Positions 5,431-12,004 of a stretch of DNA of 12,004 bases are shown here, piece by piece. Positions within the stretch are counted from its first letter, which is position 1, and the number at the start of each line of letters is the position of its first letter. The notes beneath the pieces were generated by a model. That model searched no databases. It was not told the origin of the DNA and worked only from the letters and a program-made list of their open reading frames with translations. The DNA is from Planctomycetaceae bacterium TMED10 (GTDB lineage Bacteria > Planctomycetota > Planctomycetia > Pirellulales > UBA7805). The position numbers were made by a program, and so were the translations under genes. The DNA lies in the NCBI GenBank assembly GCA_002168195.1, contig NHBP01000051.1:32709-44712 (forward strand), in the 5' to 3' direction.

Positions 5431-7392
5431 ATCAGTTTTTGAGGTTTCCATTCGCTGCAAACGATAAAAAGCGTTCGCCGGCACACCTTCAGTCAAGATG
5501 AATGCTGCTCCGAGGGCACTTTGAGCAAATGCAATCACCGGAATTTGATTGCTAGTGAGTTGCTCCGCTCGAACTGTTGGGTGCAATTTAGGGATGCCTA
5601 GCGCCCAGATGTTTCCTGAAACATAATCGGCGTAAAGATAGTGCCCCTGGAGTTCCGGTAGTTTTTCGCCCCGATAAACAAATCCGCCGGTGATCGAACG
5701 TCCGTGATGTCGGTCGTACTGCCAGACCGGATCGATAAACTCACCGGAGTCGGCGGCAGAAACGACCTCCCCCCCAAATTGAACGGATCCTTCCTTCTGT
5801 CGCCACCCGTAATTGCCACCTCGGACGATACGATTAATCTCTTCGTACCGGTCCTGGCCTACATCGGCAGCCCAGAGGTCTCCTGTTTTTGTGTCAAATG
5901 AAAGTTGCCAAACGTTGCGGAATCCGTAGGCATAAATTTCGGGCCTGGCATCATCTTGCCCTGCAAACGGGTTGTCCTGTGGTATGGCATAGGGCTTTTC
6001 TTGGTCGGTATGGTCAATGTCAATTCGAAGAATGGAGCCGAGTAGGGAATTTTTGTTTTGTCCATTGGCGAGCGGGTCATTCTGACTGCCGCCATCCCCA
6101 AGGCCGATGTATAAATAACCATCCGGTCCAAATGCCAGAGAGCCACCGTTGTGATTTGCAAATGGCTGTGGAATTTCTAGAAGTATTTGTTCGGTGAAGG
6201 TTCTGTTGGCAGTAAAGGCAAATGATTTATTGAATGTGAGTCGCGAAATGACGGAACGCCGGGGTGGTGCCTGGGCGGTATAATAAACGAATAATTGGCG
6301 ATTTGTTTTAAACTGCGGGTGCAGTGCCAAGCCGAGAAGACCCTCTTCATTGCCTTTACGGTAGTCTGCTACCCGGTCGCTCAAATCTAAAAAGTCTATA
6401 ATTTTCTCGGCGCTGGGAGAATTCGCGAATGCAATGATCTTCCCTTGTTGCAGAGCAACTAGGAAATAACCGGCCGGTGTCTCCTGCATGGCAACAGGGC
6501 GAATGGTTGCGATCTTCCCTTCCTCTGTTTCGGTTGACATTTCGGCGAAACGAAGTCGTGTAAAAGCGGGAGTGGTGGCGATCTGAAGCGGCGCACGAGG
6601 TGAAGCGGTGAGTTGGCCATCGACCCCGAGTGGTCGGATTCGGAGGTTGCGATAGGCAACACGATCACCGTGGTCTTGGAGGCAGATATGACCCTCTGCA
6701 CCGATGCCGAAGGTTTCGTAAGCTGAAAACTTACTTTGCCGTACCCGATTATTCCAGTCATTATCGCCCTTATGGAACCGGTAATAGCGTACGCCGTTTA
6801 AGAGCAGTTCACCCTGGTTTGGCGTGACTCGAAGGTACACGTGGTTCCATTCTCCCGCAGGCCTGGTCGCGTCAGGAATCGTAGGCGATGGAATATTGGC
6901 CTGCTTCTCGACGCGAGCGACCCATTTTGGTTTTGTGGGTTGATACAGTCCATAGAGCCATCCCGACTTTTGTGGATCTTTTCCGTGCGCGTTATCTAGG
7001 ATTTGTATTTCAGGTCCGGTCATCCAAGGGTAGGGCGCATCCTCCGAGACATGGAACATGACACCGCTATTGCCGCCAGGAGATATTTTATAATCAAATT
7101 CAAGTTCGAATTGATCATATTGATCGGTGGTGATGATGTCACCGGCGCCGCTGTGATTGCGGACGAGTGCTCCATTGATGACTTCCCAGCCTACGATCGG
7201 TTTGTCGCTACCATAAGTCTTCCAACCCGCTGTCGTCTCTCCATCGAACAAAATTTTCCAGCCCTGGTCCCACGCGTTGCTCGTATTTGCTGGCGCGGGC
7301 CTATCTTGTGCCACCACAATCCCGATGTGGACGAATGCCGCAATCCAGGTCATAACAGCTAGGAATAAGCGATGTGATAAATTAGAGTGCAT
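5419..7392 (-). CDS. Secreted fusion: DUF1080 (3-keto-disaccharide hydrolase type) plus PQQ-dependent glucose/sorbosone dehydrogenase-like propeller
   Basis: A 657-residue exported two-domain protein. Residues 1-29 form a signal peptide ending in VVAQ. Residues about 42-254 match the DUF1080 / 3-keto-disaccharide hydrolase fold: GWKILFDGETTAGW (44-57), ELEFDYKISPGGNSGVMF (96-113), GPEIQILDN (126-134), AGEWNH (179-184) and HICLQDHGDRVAYRNLRIRPL (235-255). Residues about 275-648 match the glucose/sorbosone dehydrogenase six-blade propeller: EEGLLGLALHPQF (349-361), FANHNGGSLAFGPDGYLYIGLGDGG (411-435), YGFRNVW (489-495) and DVGQDRYEEINRI (510-522). His414 and Arg492 align with the catalytic His and PQQ-contacting Arg of soluble glucose dehydrogenase, so the propeller may be an active quinoprotein. 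In families of this type, one domain oxidises sugars and the other hydrolyses keto-sugars outside the cytoplasm; combining them here is my inference. It is divergent from the propeller gene at 7498. The start ATG 7392 has only a weak GGA site. Its end overlaps the PEP-CTERM gene. Confidence 0.92.
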   Translation of the reverse strand: MHSNLSHRLFLAVMTWIAAFVHIGIVVAQDRPAPANTSNAWDQGWKILFDGETTAGWKTYGSDKPIVGWEVINGALVRNHSGAGDIITTDQYDQFELEFDYKISPGGNSGVMFHVSEDAPYPWMTGPEIQILDNAHGKDPQKSGWLYGLYQPTKPKWVARVEKQANIPSPTIPDATRPAGEWNHVYLRVTPNQGELLLNGVRYYRFHKGDNDWNNRVRQSKFSAYETFGIGAEGHICLQDHGDRVAYRNLRIRPLGVDGQLTASPRAPLQIATTPAFTRLRFAEMSTETEEGKIATIRPVAMQETPAGYFLVALQQGKIIAFANSPSAEKIIDFLDLSDRVADYRKGNEEGLLGLALHPQFKTNRQLFVYYTAQAPPRRSVISRLTFNKSFAFTANRTFTEQILLEIPQPFANHNGGSLAFGPDGYLYIGLGDGGSQNDPLANGQNKNSLLGSILRIDIDHTDQEKPYAIPQDNPFAGQDDARPEIYAYGFRNVWQLSFDTKTGDLWAADVGQDRYEEINRIVRGGNYGWRQKEGSVQFGGEVVSAADSGEFIDPVWQYDRHHGRSITGGFVYRGEKLPELQGHYLYADYVSGNIWALGIPKLHPTVRAEQLTSNQIPVIAFAQSALGAAFILTEGVPANAFYRLQRMETSKTDSAP

Positions 7393-7497
7393 ACGGATCC
7401 ATTCGATAGAAGCTTTAATAGATAGTTAGGTTTTGTAGTGGTCCCGAGACAATATAGCAATATTTTTCACCAACTCGGATTATCCAGGCAATCATTT
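7393..7497. promoter_or_regulatory. Divergent promoter region of the two secreted propeller genes
   Basis: A short AT-rich gap between two divergent starts; both promoters must lie here or inside the opposite coding region. I see no pair of hexamers good enough to name and no clear operator palindrome. The role is inferred from gene layout only. Confidence 0.45.
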
Positions 7498-8853
7498 ATG
7501 GCAATTTTTAAGGTTTCTGCTTTGTATCGAACGGCATTCATTATTATTGCCGCATCCTTAATGTATTTTGGCGTGGGTTGCTGTGCAGCTAACGATTATG
7601 GGCAGGTGTGGAAAAATTTCCGAGGACCGAGCGGACAGGGCTATGCAGCGCCTACGGAAATACCGAACCGCTGGTCAGAGGATGAAAATGTGCAGTGGAA
7701 AACGAAGATTCCGGGACGGGGATTTTCTGCCCCCGTGATCGAAGGCGATCGTGTGTGGTTGACCACGGCATTTGACGTGCCAAGTAGTCCGGAGGAGGTT
7801 GCTCGCCGGACGGTCGACAATACGGGCAGTGAGCCGATCACCGTTTCAGATTCAGCGACCATGTACGCCATCTGTTTGGACCGCGCGACAGGTCAAATAC
7901 TGCAACAGATCGAACTTCTCCGTGTAGAGAGACCTCAATGGGTGCATGTGGAGAACAGTTACGCAACACCGACACCGATTATCAAAGATGATCGCCTTTA
8001 CTGTCATTTTGGGACTTATGGCACCGTATGTCTCGATACCGATGCAGGGAAAATCTTATGGAAAAATACCGACCATCAAGTGATGCATGAAAATGGCCCA
8101 GCAAGTAATCCGATTTTATGGAACGACCTTATTATTTTTCATTGTGATGGAAGCGATAAGCAGTATATCGCAGCGCTCGATAAAAAGTCGGGTCGATTTG
8201 TGTGGAAAACGGATCGTACCGGCAGTATGCATCCCAACCCACAACTGAAGAAGGCTTATGGAACGCCAGTCATCATGGATGATGCCGGTAGACCCGTCTT
8301 AATTTCTCCTGCGGCCAATTGGCTGTATGCATACGATCCAGTAACGGGGAAAGAGTTATGGAAAGTTTCCTTTGGAAAGCTTGGCTTTTCCATTGTGCCC
8401 GTTCCCGTGTTTGATCGGGAAAATGTTTATGTATGCACCGGATACGTGTCATCGAATCTTTTAGCATTTGGCCCTATTCGTGCCGATAGTCCACCGGTGA
8501 TTCAATGGCAATATCGAAAACAGGTTCCCCATAAATCGTCACCGTTGCTGGTCAACGATCGAATCTATTTCATTTCTGATCGCGGTGGGGTGTTAACGTG
8601 CTTGAATGCCAAGTCCGGGGAAGCAGTGTGGCGCAAGCGGCTTTCCGGAGGATATTCAGCTTCACCAATCTTGATAAAAGATCGCATTCTTTTTTTCTCC
8701 GATGAAGGCAAGGCAACCGTATTCAAAGAGGGGCCAAAATTTGAGCTTATTAGTGAGAACCAATTAGAAGGACGCATTCAAGCGTCTCCCGCCGTAGCCG
8801 GTGATGAGCTCTATATTCGCACGGAAACAGATCTGTATAAAATTGCGGATTAG
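7498..8853 (+). CDS. Secreted PQQ-type beta-propeller repeat protein
   Basis: A 451-residue exported propeller protein. From ATG 7498 the N-terminus reads as a signal peptide: a short basic start, then the hydrophobic run FIIIAASLMYFGVG, then CCAAN. Cys at the end of GVGC could be a lipoprotein site, but the -3 residue is Gly, so ordinary signal peptidase I cleavage is as likely. The body opens with NFRGPSGQG, a hallmark of planctomycete PQQ-repeat proteins. It then shows recurring blade motifs of the form A/C-x-D-x-x-(S/T/A)-G-x-x-x-W: CLDTDAGKILW, ALDKKSGRFVW, AYDPVTGKELW and CLNAKSGEAVW. Such proteins resemble quinoprotein dehydrogenases and BamB, but most lack proof of PQQ binding or catalysis, and I see no dehydrogenase-specific residue set. 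A GTG at 7438 would extend the frame by 20 residues, but this would place a non-hydrophobic stretch before the signal sequence, so 7498 is preferred. The ribosome site is weak for both. It is divergent from the DUF1080/GSDH gene, about 105 bases apart. Confidence 0.88.
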   Translation: MAIFKVSALYRTAFIIIAASLMYFGVGCCAANDYGQVWKNFRGPSGQGYAAPTEIPNRWSEDENVQWKTKIPGRGFSAPVIEGDRVWLTTAFDVPSSPEEVARRTVDNTGSEPITVSDSATMYAICLDRATGQILQQIELLRVERPQWVHVENSYATPTPIIKDDRLYCHFGTYGTVCLDTDAGKILWKNTDHQVMHENGPASNPILWNDLIIFHCDGSDKQYIAALDKKSGRFVWKTDRTGSMHPNPQLKKAYGTPVIMDDAGRPVLISPAANWLYAYDPVTGKELWKVSFGKLGFSIVPVPVFDRENVYVCTGYVSSNLLAFGPIRADSPPVIQWQYRKQVPHKSSPLLVNDRIYFISDRGGVLTCLNAKSGEAVWRKRLSGGYSASPILIKDRILFFSDEGKATVFKEGPKFELISENQLEGRIQASPAVAGDELYIRTETDLYKIAD

Positions 8854-8903
8854 CGGTGGTTTTTAGGGTAATAATTTAACTGTGTTTCCCTGGAGATCTG
8901 AAA

Positions 8904-8909
8904 TATAAT
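8904..8909 (+). promoter_or_regulatory. Possible -10 element upstream of the small membrane protein
   Basis: A perfect TATAAT lies 73 bases before ATG 8983 in an AT-rich stretch. No recognisable -35 hexamer is found 16-18 bases upstream, so this is a weak call. Confidence 0.28.
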
Positions 8910-8982
8910 AGAGCATAAGTTGGAGCAAAGAATATCGGTTTCAGGCGTTTCGAAACAAGGTGTTTTCTAGGGGCCGTGTCCT

Positions 8983-9267
8983 ATGCTATTTGCTTATCTC
9001 GACGCATCTGATTGGCTGATGTACGTCTGCCTGGGCGGTATTGTTTTCTGTTGGTGCATTGAAATTGTTGCAGCCTTCAGAAATAACGCCCCCCGCCTGG
9101 GAATCTTTTCTCTCGTTTTTTCTCCGATCGCAGGACTGATGATCGGCTGTGTTCACGCAAGGCAATGGAAGATCGTTCAGATAATGATTGTCTTTATCGG
9201 ATCCATAATTGGCTTATTCGCGGCCCTGCTCTATCGAATGTATTCCGCGGCCGAGAATCTCAGCTAG
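8983..9267 (+). CDS. Small three-helix membrane protein of unknown function
   Basis: A 94-residue hydrophobic protein with three likely membrane helices at about residues 10-31, 39-57 and 66-86. Short charged connectors (RNNAPR; HARQWK) separate them, with a polar tail (SAAENLS). No enzymatic motif is visible and I do not recognise the family. ATG 8983 follows AGGGG at about 8969-8973, 10 bases away, an acceptable site. It lies 129 bases after the propeller gene on the same strand, so read-through is possible, but a candidate -10 at 8904 suggests its own promoter. The clean hydrophobic periodicity and good start make it a probable real gene despite its size. It could be an inner-membrane accessory or stress protein; nothing in the sequence decides. 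Confidence 0.72.
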   Translation: MLFAYLDASDWLMYVCLGGIVFCWCIEIVAAFRNNAPRLGIFSLVFSPIAGLMIGCVHARQWKIVQIMIVFIGSIIGLFAALLYRMYSAAENLS

Positions 9268-9273
9268 AGTGCG

Positions 9274-9291
9274 GCTGCCTCGGATGGCAGC
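9274..9291. terminator. Weak hairpin between convergent genes, possible terminator
   Basis: GCTGCC (9274-9279) pairs perfectly with GGCAGC (9286-9291) around a 6-base loop, in the 40 bases between the small membrane protein stop and the PLP enzyme stop. Position suits a shared terminator. However, the plus-strand tail is only T-rich (GTTGTTGTG) and the minus-strand side has no T run. Confidence 0.38.
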
Positions 9292-9307
9292 AATGTTGTT
9301 GTGTGAC

Positions 9308-11086
9308 TTAAGCGTTATCGCCTGCTAATCGCGCATCGATATAGTCCGAATGCGTCTCAAGATAGCATGTACGGATGAGATCTGCGGTTTTTTGATCGCT
9401 TAGAAAACCATCGCTGAATCCGGGGTTATCTTGGTCGATGGTCATTCGTGCACTGGACTTCAGGTGGTTAATCAAGTCCTGGGGATCCTCGTCTCCGACC
9501 GAAAACCGGATAGTGGTTTGTGTCAGGCCGGCATCACGAATTGCCTTATCATCCAGTTCCGAGTGCGTTGTAAGAGAGGGGCAACTCACGATCGTATTTG
9601 ATTGCCCGAGGCTAATCATGTGACTAAATGCGGGTGAGAGGGAATCGAAAAAACGCTGAAACGAACGGCGGGGAATTTCTCCTAAATCGATCGTGAAAAG
9701 AGGTGCCGGTAATCCAAGAAATAAAAGTTCTCCTGCAAGCGAATGATTTTTGTTTTGACTCAGTGCACTGGAATGAACAGTCACCGAAGGGTGAGAGTCT
9801 AGGAAATGCGAAAGAATCTTTGCGTTAATGCATTTGCGTAGCATGCGTACGTCGAGTGTGCGTATGCCTTGAATCACTTCAAATGCGGCATCAGCGCTGA
9901 GGAACGCTCCCTTGACGTAATAAACATTCCAGAACATCGTTTGATCCCAGCGGGAATGCTTGTCGACATGCCCTTTTGGAAGAAACATATCTTCGTTCTT
10001 GCCGATCACGCACCCGGCAATGACGCTCCCCGAGCCCGATAAATCTTTGGTGTAGCTATGGACTAGAAAATCAGGTCGTTCATCCACATCGAGCAATGCG
10101 AGCGGTCGTCGTAAGAAAGGGGTTGCGACGGTTCCGTCAAGCATGACACGAATGCCCCGCTGATGAGCAGATTTACATATCGCCGGCACATCGAGTACAT
10201 AACCGTGTGGATTGCAGGGCGATTCAAGGTAGAGGTAAATTTTTCTGCCGTTTGCTAAGCGGTCCTGGTATTTGTCGATTGTCGCCTCGTAGCATTGTTC
10301 GAATTCAGCGACGGAAAAACCGTCGAACGTTTCTACGGCCACCGAAAGGTTAGAAGGTTTCGCAAACCAATCATGGATCAATTGGTGGGCACCACCATAA
10401 ATATTTCGACTTGTGATCAAGATGTCGTCGCGGCCTAGAAGATGGGATAATGTTGCATCGATTGCAGCCATCCCACTGCTATAGTTCCACGCTAAATAAT
10501 CGGAGGCGTATTCACCCGCCTCAAGATCGACAATATAGTTGGCCAGAGAAATACTTGTAGGATTAAGAAGGCGGGAATAGATTTCCAGCATTGGCTCCCT
10601 ACCCGCGAAGGCATCCTCAATCCATTCGGCACAAGCGTAGATGTAGGTAGCGGTACGGGTAATGACAGGAGTTGCGGAAAAGAGAGCGGTGACGTTGTCG
10701 ATAATCGGGTACGGGCCCTTCGCGGTTTGTGTTGCCGGACTAAGGGGAAGGGACTGATAGCTGCGCCTGAAGGGAGTCTGGACCGTATCGAGTATTTTTG
10801 CCAGTTGGAATGAAAGAAATTTGAGTGCGTTAAAGCGGGCAACTCGGTCGGTTGTTTCAAGAGAAGTCATCTCCGAGATGGTCGTCTCCCAGAGTAAATC
10901 GACTTGAGCCTGGCTTTCATAGAGATGGGTGGCAATGGCTCCCAGATGATGTCCGAATGGTGTATTCGGGTCAATCGAAAAATGGGCTAGTTGTTCATCA
11001 ACGAGACCATGAATGTCGGTTGCTTGCGTCGAATTACGTCGGGGAGATAGCAGACGCTGGCTATTTTTAATAGAAGTGTCTTTCAT
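9308..11086 (-). CDS. Cys/Met-metabolism (cystathionine gamma-synthase/lyase type) PLP enzyme with long terminal extensions
   Basis: A 592-residue PLP-dependent enzyme of the transsulfuration family, whose members make or break C-S bonds in cystathionine, homocysteine, methionine or cysteine. The family core spans about 165-545: YSRLLNPT (170-177), SSGMAA (203-208) binding the PLP phosphate, NIYGGAH (228-234), ESPCNPHG (288-295), Asp317 in LDGTVATP for the pyridine nitrogen, Lys347 in HSYTKDLSGSG as the Schiff-base lysine, ISLG (491-494) and IRFSVGDED (526-534) with the carboxylate-binding Arg527. Typical family members have about 380-430 residues. This one adds about 140-165 mostly helical residues before the core and about 45 after it, neither recognised. 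The usual DNT and TKYxxGHxD forms are replaced by DGT and TKDLSGSGS, so it belongs to a divergent branch and the substrate is not predictable. The start ATG 11086 overlaps the upstream gene's stop as ATGA with no ribosome site visible, so translation is probably coupled. No signal peptide is present; it should be cytoplasmic. Confidence 0.9.
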   Translation of the reverse strand: MKDTSIKNSQRLLSPRRNSTQATDIHGLVDEQLAHFSIDPNTPFGHHLGAIATHLYESQAQVDLLWETTISEMTSLETTDRVARFNALKFLSFQLAKILDTVQTPFRRSYQSLPLSPATQTAKGPYPIIDNVTALFSATPVITRTATYIYACAEWIEDAFAGREPMLEIYSRLLNPTSISLANYIVDLEAGEYASDYLAWNYSSGMAAIDATLSHLLGRDDILITSRNIYGGAHQLIHDWFAKPSNLSVAVETFDGFSVAEFEQCYEATIDKYQDRLANGRKIYLYLESPCNPHGYVLDVPAICKSAHQRGIRVMLDGTVATPFLRRPLALLDVDERPDFLVHSYTKDLSGSGSVIAGCVIGKNEDMFLPKGHVDKHSRWDQTMFWNVYYVKGAFLSADAAFEVIQGIRTLDVRMLRKCINAKILSHFLDSHPSVTVHSSALSQNKNHSLAGELLFLGLPAPLFTIDLGEIPRRSFQRFFDSLSPAFSHMISLGQSNTIVSCPSLTTHSELDDKAIRDAGLTQTTIRFSVGDEDPQDLINHLKSSARMTIDQDNPGFSDGFLSDQKTADLIRTCYLETHSDYIDARLAGDNA

Positions 11087-12004
11087 GAGAGCGTGACTTT
11101 ATCCTGGAGAAAAGCTTCTTGCTGATCTGCCAATAAATGAATTTGCGACTTCGATAAACGGGTTTCGCTATCGAATCTGGCATGATGGTCAGAATTGGTG
11201 AGGGAGATGAAATCGGCACCGAACAGGGATGCTCCACGTAGATCGGCTCCACATAGATCCGCGCCAATCAAGTTCGCGCCCTCCAGGTCGGCTCCCTCAA
11301 AATTTGCTCCTTTCAAGTTGGCGTCTTTAAAATGTGCATTGGCTAGATTGGCACCCTCAAAGTTGGCCTGCGAGAGGATAGATTTGGTGAAATTAGCATT
11401 TCTCAGCAGTGCGCTTACCGCAACCAATCCCGATAGATCCCTCCCGGAGCAATCGATGCCCATGAGGTCTTGATTGGAGAAGTCGCGTGACATGATTAAT
11501 TGATTGGCCTGCTGTTTGGTCACCCCGCTTGCAAGATATCGCTCCTCTCGCCATGGATCGGCACGATTATGATATCCGGCGTCTTTTTCCCAATATCCCA
11601 ATTGGTCCTCTTCCAAAAGCTCGATTGCTTCGAGCCATTTTACGCTTTTATAAAAATATCGATCGGGAACTATGACCCGAACCGGACCGCCATAGGTTGG
11701 TTCGAGCGGTTTTCCTTCGGCATAAAGCGCGATCAGGGCGGTTCTCGCGATGTCGATGGGAACACTACTGGAGTGGTTTCTCGAACTCCGGGCGACGAAT
11801 GATACATAGCGCGCACGAGAGTTAATGTGGGCTGATTCTAAGAATCGTGAAAGTGGAATGCCTCGAAATGAAACGCCGAGTCTCGTCCAACGCGTGACAC
11901 AGTGAATATCAACGGATTGTTCTTCCAATGGATTGGCGAGCAATTCGTCAAGCGCCATCGAACGAGGATTTTTAAAGAGTCCACGTAGGTGGAGGGTCCA
12001 CGTA
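11083..12004 (-). CDS. Molybdopterin-binding (sulfite oxidase fold) domain fused to pentapeptide repeats, 5' end outside window
   Basis: A partial gene whose reading frame stays open to the right edge. The ATG at 11958 is internal: the 15 codons before it read TWTLHLRGLFKNPRS, which continues the domain's N-terminal strand and leads into MALDELL. Numbered from that ATG, the oxidoreductase molybdopterin-binding domain spans about 1-140. Cys20 in DIHCVTRW is the expected molybdenum ligand. RGIPLSRFLE (32-41), GGPVRVIVPDRYFYKSVKW (90-108) and GYHNRADPW (128-136) are hallmarks of the bacterial sulfite-oxidase-like group. Residues about 160-252 form a run of pentapeptide repeats of the A(N/D)LxG type (ANFEGANL, ADLEGANL, ADLCGADL), predicted to fold as a right-handed beta helix. 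A 40-residue polar tail follows. Relatives of the first domain oxidise sulfite or reduce oxidised methionine; the substrate here is unknown. The C-terminus overlaps the PLP enzyme start by four bases. Whether a Tat signal or membrane anchor exists lies outside the window. Confidence 0.88.
   Translation of the reverse strand, partial: TWTLHLRGLFKNPRSMALDELLANPLEEQSVDIHCVTRWTRLGVSFRGIPLSRFLESAHINSRARYVSFVARSSRNHSSSVPIDIARTALIALYAEGKPLEPTYGGPVRVIVPDRYFYKSVKWLEAIELLEEDQLGYWEKDAGYHNRADPWREERYLASGVTKQQANQLIMSRDFSNQDLMGIDCSGRDLSGLVAVSALLRNANFTKSILSQANFEGANLANAHFKDANLKGANFEGADLEGANLIGADLCGADLRGASLFGADFISLTNSDHHARFDSETRLSKSQIHLLADQQEAFLQDKVTLS

Noticed and set aside
7438..7497. GTG 7438 as start of the secreted propeller protein.
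   Set aside because: It would put 20 mostly polar residues before the signal peptide; ATG 7498 begins directly at the expected export signal.
8947..8956. Perfect 10-base palindrome GTTTCGAAAC upstream of the small membrane protein.
   Set aside because: A single short palindrome with no second copy nearby and no matching regulator in the window; this can occur by chance.
11195..11473. A plus-strand frame with a striking APSRSAPSKFAPFK repeat pattern.
   Set aside because: It is the antisense reading of the pentapeptide-repeat region; the periodicity comes from the real repeats on the minus strand.

Overview
The window reads as part of a planctomycete chromosome (probably a Pirellulaceae-like marine or freshwater bacterium). 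This is inferred from gene content, not from a marker gene. The supporting genes are a protein with a PEP-CTERM sorting tail, a secreted DUF1080/PQQ-sugar-dehydrogenase fusion, a secreted PQQ-type beta-propeller protein, a Hanks-type Ser/Thr kinase with DWG in place of DFG, a eukaryote-type (GSII) glutamine synthetase and a PhyH-family dioxygenase. I see no insertion sequence, phage gene, CRISPR array, rRNA or tRNA.

Layout, left to right. 67-837 (+) is a creatininase-family metallo-amidohydrolase. It converges with a PhyH-type Fe(II)/2-oxoglutarate dioxygenase (857-1789, -) whose start is doubtful. A strong bidirectional-looking terminator (1821-1856) separates that gene from glutamine synthetase (1872-2900, -). 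A 306-base gap with weak hairpins follows, then the kinase (3207-4190, -). A 373-base divergent gap carrying one plausible sigma70 promoter leads to the PEP-CTERM surface protein (4564-5430, +). That gene overlaps tail to tail by 12 bases with the DUF1080+GSDH fusion (5419-7392, -). About 100 bases of divergent promoter space separate the fusion from the secreted propeller protein (7498-8853, +). A small three-helix membrane protein follows (8983-9267, +). It converges on a minus-strand pair: an unusually long Cys/Met-metabolism PLP enzyme (9308-11086), preceded with an ATGA overlap by a molybdopterin oxidoreductase domain fused to pentapeptide repeats (11083 to beyond 12004, cut by the window edge).

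How the genes may work together. Most are single transcription units with housekeeping or envelope roles. The best-supported operon is the right-hand pair. A sulfite-oxidase-fold molybdoenzyme domain translationally coupled to a transsulfuration-type PLP enzyme suggests a sulfur or amino-acid redox function, but the substrate is unknown. The 5419-8853 block supplies two exported beta-propeller proteins from one divergent region, one of them apparently joining sugar oxidation to keto-sugar hydrolysis. The most notable points are the right-edge fusion and its coupling, the extended PLP enzyme, the DUF1080/GSDH fusion and the disrupted-looking 5' end of the PhyH gene. I found no clear new defence or mobile system.
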